DNA of 9,069 nt from Parvularcula sp. (GTDB lineage: Bacteria; Pseudomonadota; Alphaproteobacteria; Caulobacterales; Parvularculaceae), in NCBI GenBank assembly GCA_003506635.1, contig DNZB01000321.1, positions 1 to 9,069 of the forward strand, given 5' to 3'. Numbering within the stretch: the stretch's first letter is position 1; every line of letters begins with the position of its first letter. Under the pieces are notes generated by a model, which ran no database searches, was not told the origin of the DNA, and saw nothing but the letters and a program-made list of their open reading frames with translations. The position numbers were made by a program, and so were the translations under genes. Shown here piece by piece: positions 1-6,103 of this stretch.

Positions 1-1211
1 AGAACGCCGTCACGAATGATTTCCGAGGCGAACGCCGAACCGCCCGGGCTGTCGATGCGAAGCACGACCGCTTTCACATTTTCGTCTTCGAGAGCGGTTT
101 TCAGATTGGCGGCGACAGTGTCGCCGCCGGCCGCGACTCCGGGCGCGGCTTCGCCGTCGACGATCGTCCCCGCCGCCGTCACGATCGCGACGTTCGGCGC
201 CTTGCCGTCCTTCTCCGCGCCGATATGGGCGAGATAAGCCGACAGATCGACATTCGTGTAGCCGATATCGTCATCGGTCTCGCCAAACGCCGCGACCATC
301 GCTTTTTTCTGTTCGATGCGATTCGCCAGCTTGTCGACAAGGCCGGATTTCAGCGCCGCTTTGGCTAGGTCGCCCGCGCTTTCACGCAGCACCGAATTGA
401 AGTCGTTCGAGTAGCGGTCGATCGATCCGGCTTCGAGACCGCGCGCCTTTTCGACCGAGGCCTTGTAGGCCGTCCACATGCTGCCGAGAAAAGCGAGGTT
501 TGCTTCCTTCGCTTCAGGGGACATGTCATCGCGCAAGAACGGCTCCACCGCCGCCTTGAAGGTGCCGACGCGGAAAACGTGCGGCGTCACGAGGATCTTT
601 TCAAGGAAGGATTTTACATAGCCGTCATAGGCGGCGTAGCCGACAAAGACGACCGACCCCTTGTCATGCAGGTAAATCTCGTCAGCGCGCGACGCGAGAA
701 GATACTGCTCCTGCGAATAAGAGTCGCCGATCGAATAGATCTTCTTGCCCGTCTTCTTGAACTCTTCGAGCGCCGTCGCAAGATAATGCGCCTTGCTGGC
801 GCTGATCTCCGGAATGTAGAGGTAGGTAAGATCAAGCACGATGCCTTTGATGCGATCGTCGGTCGCGGCGTGGCGAATGGCGCGCGCGACTTCGCCGACT
901 TCGATTTGCGCCGGTTCCTCCGAGCCGTAGGCCTGCTGCAAGGCGGCCTCGAACGGATCAGCGGGCTCGGCCTCCTCCACAAGAACCCCGTTCGGGTTGA
1001 TAAGCAGCGCCGCATTGCTCGGAACATGCGCCGCCGGCGCGCCGCCGCCCGCCATGAACGTGCTGGCGTTCGAAAACAGACCGACCAGCAGAAGCACCAG
1101 CGCCAGACCGACGACGCCCTGCAGGACAAGCAGGATGCCAATGATCAGCTTGCCGAACCCCTTGATAAATCCCCAGACGCTTGAGCGATGCTCTTCTTCA
1201 GCCACTGCCAT
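1..1211 (-). CDS. sppA: Signal peptide peptidase SppA, long (67K) type, C-terminus outside window
   Basis: Serine/lysine-dyad protease of the inner membrane (S49/ClpP-like fold) that cuts leftover signal peptides and membrane-protein fragments. Reading the minus strand from the ATG at 1211 gives 403 uninterrupted codons. There is a basic/aromatic start, one long membrane segment at about residues 21-46, and then two tandem S49 halves. The first half holds the general-base motif GTFKAAVEPFLRDDMSPEAK (K219, matching E. coli GTYKSAVEPF). The second half holds RIDSPGGSAFASEIIRD with nucleophile S392. Both catalytic residues are therefore intact and only the last part (roughly 200 residues by family length) lies beyond base 1. 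No cysteine is visible. Start choice: the ATG has AAGGG almost touching it, whereas GTG at 1205 (codon 3) has the same AAGGG about 7 bases upstream and may be the true start. An in-frame TAA lies upstream near 1264. It is divergent from the moxR-type operon, with a 289-bp gap. Identification is strong; the start is uncertain by two codons. Confidence 0.95.
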   Translation of the reverse strand, partial: MAVAEEEHRSSVWGFIKGFGKLIIGILLVLQGVVGLALVLLLVGLFSNASTFMAGGGAPAAHVPSNAALLINPNGVLVEEAEPADPFEAALQQAYGSEEPAQIEVGEVARAIRHAATDDRIKGIVLDLTYLYIPEISASKAHYLATALEEFKKTGKKIYSIGDSYSQEQYLLASRADEIYLHDKGSVVFVGYAAYDGYVKSFLEKILVTPHVFRVGTFKAAVEPFLRDDMSPEAKEANLAFLGSMWTAYKASVEKARGLEAGSIDRYSNDFNSVLRESAGDLAKAALKSGLVDKLANRIEQKKAMVAAFGETDDDIGYTNVDLSAYLAHIGAEKDGKAPNVAIVTAAGTIVDGEAAPGVAAGGDTVAANLKTALEDENVKAVVLRIDSPGGSAFASEIIRDGV

Positions 1212-1259
1212 ACCCTTCGCTAGACGCGCGACGCCGGAAACGGCCGGCCTGCCGTTGGG

Positions 1260-1294
1260 ATTTTATTCCAGACCCCTCTTAACGCGCCGATAAC
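1260..1294 (-). promoter_or_regulatory. Candidate CtrA-activated promoter for sppA
   Basis: Bases 1279-1294 read TTAA, seven bases, then ATAAC on the plus strand. This is one mismatch from the CtrA consensus TTAA-N7-TTAAC with exact spacing. On the minus strand a -10-like TAAAAT lies at 1265-1260, and the place where its -35 should sit (1288-1283) falls in the middle of the TTAA box. No good sigma70 -35 is present. That arrangement (CtrA box covering -35) is the known form of CtrA-activated promoters. The implied start of transcription is near 1253, giving a leader of about 42 bases. Inferred from sequence only. Confidence 0.4.
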
Positions 1295-1383
1295 TCTGTC
1301 GGGACAGGGTGATCGGAATACGCGCCCCCGTCATCGTAAAGACCTTGGCGCGCGCCGCGCAAGGGGCAATCCCTGATGCGACG

Positions 1384-1424
1384 GATGGGGCGGCGGGCCG
1401 GATGAGCGGTTGCCGCCCCTCATC
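1384..1424. repeat. GC-rich inverted repeat in the divergent intergenic region
   Basis: GATGGGGCGGC at 1384-1394 pairs with GCCGCCC at 1412-1418 plus CATC at 1421-1424, with two unpaired bases (1419-1420) in the second arm: an 11-bp stem around a 17-base loop. A second, nested pairing is possible between GATGAG (1401-1406) and CTCATC (1419-1424). No T-run follows on either strand, so it does not look like an intrinsic terminator. It overlaps the -35 of the candidate rightward promoter, which makes an operator or a DNA structural role possible. Confidence 0.4.
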
Positions 1425-1439
1425 AAAAGCGTGTTATCT
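1410..1439 (+). promoter_or_regulatory. Candidate sigma70-type promoter for the MoxR/VWA operon
   Basis: TTGCCG (1410-1415) and TTATCT (1434-1439) are separated by 18 bases and match the -35 and -10 consensus at most positions. The run 1421-1450 is the most AT-rich stretch near the operon. Transcription would begin near 1446, about 55 bases before the ATG at 1501. The inverted repeat at 1384-1424 covers the -35. No experimental support. Confidence 0.35.
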
Positions 1440-1500
1440 GAACATATTAGCGGCCCCAGCGGCGTTTTCGCCCGGCGGCGTCCGGGCAAAATGAGGACTG

Positions 1501-2484
1501 ATGAGCGACACCACCCTTCTTCAAGATTTCGATGATGTCTCCGCCCGGTTCCGGGCGGCCCGGTCCGGCCTCGCAAACGTCGTCTATGGCCAGGGCGAGG
1601 TTGTCGACCTCACCCTTGCGACGCTCGCCGCCGGGGGGCATGGGCTCCTTGTCGGGGCGCCGGGCCTTGCAAAGACCCTCCTCGTCACTTCCATCGGGAC
1701 GCTTCTTGGTCTCGACGCGCGGCGCATCCAGTTCACCCCCGACCTGATGCCAAGCGACATCCTTGGCGCCGAGGTGCTGGAAGAAGCGGCGGACGGGCGC
1801 CGCGAATTCCGCTTCATCCCGGGCCCGATCTTCTGCCAGCTCCTGATGGCGGACGAAATCAACCGCGCGAGCCCGCGTACGCAATCAGCCTTGCTGCAGG
1901 CGATGCAGGAGCGCCACGTGACCGTCGCGGGGGCGCGGCACGACACGCCGTCGCCCTTTCACGTGCTCGCGACGCAAAATCCGATCGAGCAGGAGGGCAC
2001 CTATCCCCTGCCCGAAGCGCAGCTTGACCGCTTCTTGATGCAGGTCAATGTGGGGTACCCGGACGAAGCTTCCGAACGCCGCATGGTGGTCGCGACGACG
2101 GGGGCGGAAACGACGTCGTTATCCGCCGTCATGACCCCTGCTGATCTCTTGCGTGCGAACAATGTCGTTCGGCAGATGCCGATCGCGGAACGACTTCTCG
2201 ACGCGATTTTGACGATCGTCCGCAGCGCGCGCCCGGTCGACGGCGCCGATGATCGCGTCCGCGCGCTCGTCGGCTGGGGACCGGGACCGCGCGCGAGCCA
2301 GGCGCTGTCGCTGGCGGCCCGCGCCGCTGCGCTGATCGACGGGCGCAAGGCGCCGTCGCTTGACGACATTCGCCGGCTTGCAAAACCGGTCTTGCGGCAC
2401 CGGATGGCGTTAAACTTCACCGCGCGCGCGCAAAATCTCGACATTGACGGTTTCATCGACGACATCGTCGCCAGGGCGATCTAG
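1501..2484 (+). CDS. MoxR-family AAA+ ATPase
   Basis: Cytosolic ATPase of the MoxR branch of AAA+ proteins, chaperone-like machines that remodel or activate partners together with VWA-domain proteins. In the 327 residues: Walker A GAPGLAKT at 52-59, Walker B LLMADEIN at 114-121 followed by the MoxR signature RASPRTQSALLQAMQE, sensor-1 region ATQNP at 157-161 with IEQEGTYPLPEAQLDRF, and a C-terminal lid with the sensor-2 region GPGPRASQAL at 260-269 (R264). Length and all motifs are normal for the AAA_3 plus lid architecture, so the protein should be active. The ATG at 1501 is supported by GAGGA four or so bases upstream; another ATG at 1491 is out of frame. It is the first gene of a four-gene run and its TAG abuts the GTG of the next gene. 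Family assignment is firm. The client is unknown, and the symbol moxR is withheld because it names a methanol-dehydrogenase gene. Confidence 0.95.
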   Translation: MSDTTLLQDFDDVSARFRAARSGLANVVYGQGEVVDLTLATLAAGGHGLLVGAPGLAKTLLVTSIGTLLGLDARRIQFTPDLMPSDILGAEVLEEAADGRREFRFIPGPIFCQLLMADEINRASPRTQSALLQAMQERHVTVAGARHDTPSPFHVLATQNPIEQEGTYPLPEAQLDRFLMQVNVGYPDEASERRMVVATTGAETTSLSAVMTPADLLRANNVVRQMPIAERLLDAILTIVRSARPVDGADDRVRALVGWGPGPRASQALSLAARAAALIDGRKAPSLDDIRRLAKPVLRHRMALNFTARAQNLDIDGFIDDIVARAI

Positions 2485-3387
2485 GTGAAAGAGCCGAACG
2501 CATCGGCGCAACGCGAAGACTTGCGGCGCGAGGCCGGCGCCGCCGCGGCTGGCCTGTCGCCGCTGCTCGTCGAGGCCGAGCGCGTCGCGCAGACCGTTGC
2601 GGCCGGATTGCATGGCCGGCGCCGGGCGGGACCTGGCGAAACCTTCTGGCAGCACCGGCCCTACGCCTTTGGCGATTCCGCCGGGCTCATCGACTGGCGC
2701 CAATCGGCGCGCACGACGGGGCGCCTTTATGTCCGCCAGAATGAATGGGAGGCGGCGGCGACCGTCTGGATCTGGCGCGACCCATCGCGATCGCTCGATT
2801 ATTCATCCGGCTCCGGGTTGCCGCTGAAGCGCCGTCGCGCCGATGTGCTTGCGGCGGCGCTTGCGCTGCTTCTTTCGCAAGGCGGCGAGCGCATCGGGCG
2901 CATCGGCCCCTTCCCGCGCGTCTTCGCCGGAAGGACCGCAGGCGAGCGGCTGTGTGAAGAACTGAGCGCAGACGCCTTCGACGACGCGGCGTCAGTTCCC
3001 CCGGATGCGCCCGTACGGCCCTTCAGCATCGTTGTCTATATCAGCGATTTCTTTTGCGACTTCGACGCACTGAGCGCCGCTGCGGCGCGGGCGGCCGCGC
3101 TCGGCGCCGGAGGCGTGATGGTCAAGGTCAATGATCCGGCGGAGGAGCTTTTTCCCTTCGCTGGGCGCATCGAATTCGAAGACTACGAATCTTCCGCGCG
3201 TCTTACGCTCGGCGATGCCGCCCGGCTCGGCGACGATTATCGGCGCGCCTTCGCGGAACATGGCGAGCAGCTTTCATCGCTTTGCCGCAATCTTCGATGG
3301 CCGCTGCTCCGCCATCGGACCGACGCGCCGGCGAGCGTCGCGCTGATGGCGCTCTACGCCGCGCTCAATCCGCGGGGCGCTCTGTGA
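2485..3387 (+). CDS. DUF58 protein with VWA-like metal site
   Basis: Soluble partner protein normally encoded next to MoxR ATPases. The family hallmark is clear at residues 49-84: GPGETFWQHRPY, then FGDSAGLIDWRQSARTTGRLYVRQNEWE, matching the DUF58 pattern of Arg-x-Tyr, Gly-Asp, Ile-Asp-Trp and Ala-Arg. It leads into a VWA-type strand VWIWRDPSRS with an intact MIDAS-like DxSxS (D99, S101, S103), and a later VYISDFF strand supplies a possible third metal ligand at D188. No membrane segment or signal peptide is present, so it is predicted to be cytosolic. The GTG start at 2485 directly follows the upstream TAG, and AGGG at 2473-2476 gives a good ribosome site eight bases away inside the moxR gene. 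This suggests translational coupling. The 300-residue length is usual for the family. The biochemical role of DUF58 is not known; it is probably an adaptor for the ATPase. Confidence 0.9.
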   Translation: MKEPNASAQREDLRREAGAAAAGLSPLLVEAERVAQTVAAGLHGRRRAGPGETFWQHRPYAFGDSAGLIDWRQSARTTGRLYVRQNEWEAAATVWIWRDPSRSLDYSSGSGLPLKRRRADVLAAALALLLSQGGERIGRIGPFPRVFAGRTAGERLCEELSADAFDDAASVPPDAPVRPFSIVVYISDFFCDFDALSAAAARAAALGAGGVMVKVNDPAEELFPFAGRIEFEDYESSARLTLGDAARLGDDYRRAFAEHGEQLSSLCRNLRWPLLRHRTDAPASVALMALYAALNPRGAL

Positions 3388-3400
3388 GCGTGGGCGGCTG

Positions 3401-6103
3401 ATGAGCGCGCTTTCCTTCTCCGCGCCTTTGATCTTGGCCGCGCTCGTTGCGCTGCCGGCGATCTGGTATTTGCTGCGGGTGTCGCCGCCTGCGCCTGCGC
3501 GCGTGCGATTCCCGGCTTTTGACCTCCTTCGACGCCTCAAGAAGTCGCCAGAAGCGCCGAGCAAGACGCCCTGGCCGATCCTGCTGTTGCGTCTTGCGAT
3601 CGCGGCGCTGGCGATCATTGCGATTTCGGGGCCGATCCTCAATGCGCCGCCGCCGGCGGCGACGTCAGCGCCGCTGATCGTCGTCGTCGATGACAGCTGG
3701 GTCGCCGCGCCCGGATGGCGCCGCGTGCGCGAACAGCTTGAAACGATCGCCGAGCAGATGACGCGCACCGAGCGGCGGATCTATCTCTTGCGCACGGCGA
3801 GCGCCGATGAAACGCCGCTGGCGCCATTGACGCCGGCGCAATTGCGTATTGAAGCCGCCCGTGATCCTGCGCCCTTTCGCCCTGATTACGCGCGTGCGGC
3901 CAAGCGCATCGCAGCGCTCGACCTTGAAGGCGAAAGAGCGGAGATCGCGTGGTACGCCGACGGCGTCCTTAATCCTGGTACGGAAGACTTTCTGAAAGCG
4001 CTTGACGTGAAGGGCGAGGTGACATTGCGCCTCGATGAGAAGCTGCGGCGCGCGGCGATCACGCAGCCGACTTCCGACGCGCGCGGCGTCACCTACAAGA
4101 TCCTGTCGCCGGACGGCGCCGCGTGGCGCGGCGAGGTGGTCGCGCTCGCCCGCGACGGGCGCGAACTCGGCCGCGCCGTCGTTTCGCTGGCGGCAGGCGC
4201 GACCTCGGGCGAGGCGCGCATCGATCTGCCGATCGCGCTGCAGAATGATCTGGCCGAGGTCAGGATCGACGGCCTGTCGTCGGCCGGCGCCGTGCATCTC
4301 GTCGATGCGCGGAACCGGCGGGCGCTCGTCGGATTTATGGCCAGCGGCGAGGAAGGCGCCGATCCGCTGCTGTCCGGCCAGCATTACGTCAAGAAGGCGC
4401 TTGAGCCCTACGCCCTTTTCGTCACGGACGCGCTTGACGCGCTGATCGCGTCGGGCGCCTCCGCGATCGTGCTCGACAATGTCGGCCGCATTCGCGCTGG
4501 TGATGAAGCAAGGCTGCGCGCCTTTATCGAGAATGGCGGCGTCTTGATCCGTTTCTCGGGGCCTGCGCTCGCGGAAGCGGCGCAAGATGGGGCGCCGCCG
4601 CTTCTTCCCACGGCGCTGCGCGGCGGCGGGCGCGCTTTCGGCGGCGCGCTCACCTGGGAGACGCCGCAGACGCTTGCCGCCTTTTCAAGCGAAGGACCCT
4701 TCTTCGATATTCCCGCGCCGGGGGATGTGCTCGTGCGCCGCCAGATCCTCGCCGAGCCCAGCGGCGAGACCGCCCTGCGGACCTGGGCGAGCCTCAAGGA
4801 CGGAACGCCGCTCGTCACAGGCGAGCGGATCGGCGCCGGCGCGCTGGCGCTCTTTCACGTCACCGCGACGCCGGACTGGTCGGACTTGCCGCTGTCGTCG
4901 GTTTTCGTTGAAATGCTCCGCCGGCTGATCTTTCTCTCGGCGCTCGGACCTGATGTCGACGCCGCTCCCGCGGATCGTGCTTTCCTGCCGCTAAGAACGA
5001 TGGACGGCTTCGGCGTCCTGAAGCAGCCCGGGCGCGACGCCGCCGGATCAACGCTCGCGGAAATCGCGCAAGGCCCGGCGCCCGGGCGCCCGCCCGGCCT
5101 TTATGGCGCGCCCGAGGCGCCGATCGCGCTCAACGCCATGCGCGCCGGCGATTCCTTCGACGCGCTCGCCCTCGACGGCGCCGCGCCGCGCGGCTTCGTC
5201 GACAATCCGCCGCAGCGCCTCGCCGGCCCGCTCATTGCGGCGGCGTTCTTGTTGTTCGCGATCGACGCGCTGGCGGCGTTGTTGTTGTCCGGGCGCCTGC
5301 GCGCGTCAGCCGCCGCCGCGGCGGCCGCCGCCGCCCTCGCCGTCGCGCCGCGCCCGGCTGACGCACAACCGCTCGACGCGCCGATAGCGAATAAGGCGAT
5401 CGAGGCTGCGCTGGCGACGCGGCTCGCCTTCGTGCGAACCGGGGACCCGGACGCCGACCGGGCCGCGGAGGCCGGGCTTGAAGCGTTGACGCGCGAACTT
5501 GTCAGGCGCACCTCGCTTGAGCCCGCGACGCCGGCGGCCGTCGATCCGGAGACGGACGATCTGTCTGTCTACCAATTTCTCTATTGGCCGATCGCGGCGG
5601 GCGCTGAGGCCCCAAGCGAAGCGGCGGTCGCAAATATTGAGTCCTTCATGCGTTTTGGCGGCCTGCTCGTCTTCGACACCCGCGACGAGGAGCGCGCCGC
5701 CGGCGGCGCGCAAACGCCCGAGCGCGCGGCGCTTCAGTCGATCCTGCGGCGCCTCGATCTTCCCGCGCTTGCGCCGGCGCCGCCGGACCATGTCTTGATG
5801 CGGTCCTTTTATCTTCTTCCTGACCTGCCCGGTCGGATGATCGCCGGACCCGTCTGGGTGCAGTCGGGCGACGGGCCGAATGATTCCGTGACGCCGGTCA
5901 TCATCGGCGGGCGCGACTGGGCGGGCGCCTGGGCGAGCGACGGCGCCTCGCGCCCCCTCTATCCGATGGCGGCGGGCGGGGAGCGTGCGCGCGAAATCGC
6001 CTATCGCGCCGGGATCAACATGGTGATGGTGGCGCTTACCGGAAACTACAAATCCGACCAGGTGCATACTCCGATCCTCCTCGAAAGGCTCGGCCGGGAA
6101 TGA
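3401..6103 (+). CDS. BatA-N / DUF4159 large inner-membrane protein
   Basis: A 900-residue membrane protein. The N-terminus is a BatA-type (aerotolerance N-terminal) module: membrane segments at about 6-25 and 58-80 around an Arg/Lys-rich loop (28-57), which should be cytosolic. Next comes a degenerate VWA domain starting at VVVDDSW (D97, S99, but no second serine). A Rossmann-like, amidotransferase-like region follows near 335-390 (ending NGGVLIRFSGP). A third segment at 608-630 precedes GRLR and an Ala-rich stretch 635-649 ending in PADAQ. The final 240 residues form DUF4159, with LYWPI, FMRFGGLLVFDTRDE and a C-terminal GINMVMVALTGNYKSDQVHTP block. The charge pattern places the VWA-like and DUF4159 parts in the periplasm. 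The protein contains no cysteine. It starts 13 bases after the DUF58 gene with only a weak ribosome site (GGGCGG), so coupling is likely. Domain calls are from recognition, not a search; function is unknown, and envelope maintenance is inferred. Confidence 0.88.
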   Translation: MSALSFSAPLILAALVALPAIWYLLRVSPPAPARVRFPAFDLLRRLKKSPEAPSKTPWPILLLRLAIAALAIIAISGPILNAPPPAATSAPLIVVVDDSWVAAPGWRRVREQLETIAEQMTRTERRIYLLRTASADETPLAPLTPAQLRIEAARDPAPFRPDYARAAKRIAALDLEGERAEIAWYADGVLNPGTEDFLKALDVKGEVTLRLDEKLRRAAITQPTSDARGVTYKILSPDGAAWRGEVVALARDGRELGRAVVSLAAGATSGEARIDLPIALQNDLAEVRIDGLSSAGAVHLVDARNRRALVGFMASGEEGADPLLSGQHYVKKALEPYALFVTDALDALIASGASAIVLDNVGRIRAGDEARLRAFIENGGVLIRFSGPALAEAAQDGAPPLLPTALRGGGRAFGGALTWETPQTLAAFSSEGPFFDIPAPGDVLVRRQILAEPSGETALRTWASLKDGTPLVTGERIGAGALALFHVTATPDWSDLPLSSVFVEMLRRLIFLSALGPDVDAAPADRAFLPLRTMDGFGVLKQPGRDAAGSTLAEIAQGPAPGRPPGLYGAPEAPIALNAMRAGDSFDALALDGAAPRGFVDNPPQRLAGPLIAAAFLLFAIDALAALLLSGRLRASAAAAAAAAALAVAPRPADAQPLDAPIANKAIEAALATRLAFVRTGDPDADRAAEAGLEALTRELVRRTSLEPATPAAVDPETDDLSVYQFLYWPIAAGAEAPSEAAVANIESFMRFGGLLVFDTRDEERAAGGAQTPERAALQSILRRLDLPALAPAPPDHVLMRSFYLLPDLPGRMIAGPVWVQSGDGPNDSVTPVIIGGRDWAGAWASDGASRPLYPMAAGGERAREIAYRAGINMVMVALTGNYKSDQVHTPILLERLGRE

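Noticed and set aside
579..1184. Plus-strand open frame of 201 codons opposite sppA
   Set aside because: The minus strand here encodes uninterrupted SppA including the catalytic-lysine region; the plus-strand product is a charged, low-complexity shadow.
1345..1360. Palindrome of alternating GCGC in the divergent intergenic region
   Set aside because: Short self-complementary CG runs are common at this base composition and nothing nearby gives it meaning.
1491..1503. ATG at 1491 as an alternative start of the MoxR gene
   Set aside because: It is out of frame with the ATPase; the in-frame ATG at 1501 has GAGGA just upstream.
3665..4585. Minus-strand open frame of 306 codons inside the 900-residue protein gene
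   Set aside because: Arg-rich, no recognisable motif, and fully antisense to a gene with clear domains and codon bias. It is a frame shadow produced by high GC.
5310..5340. GCC/GCG-rich run as a possible tandem repeat or fragile site
   Set aside because: It is simply the codons of the alanine-rich hydrophobic segment; there is no regular repeat unit at the DNA level.
5306..6067. Minus-strand open frame of 253 codons opposite the DUF4159 domain
   Set aside because: Starts and ends without ribosome site or motif; DUF4159 on the plus strand explains the region.
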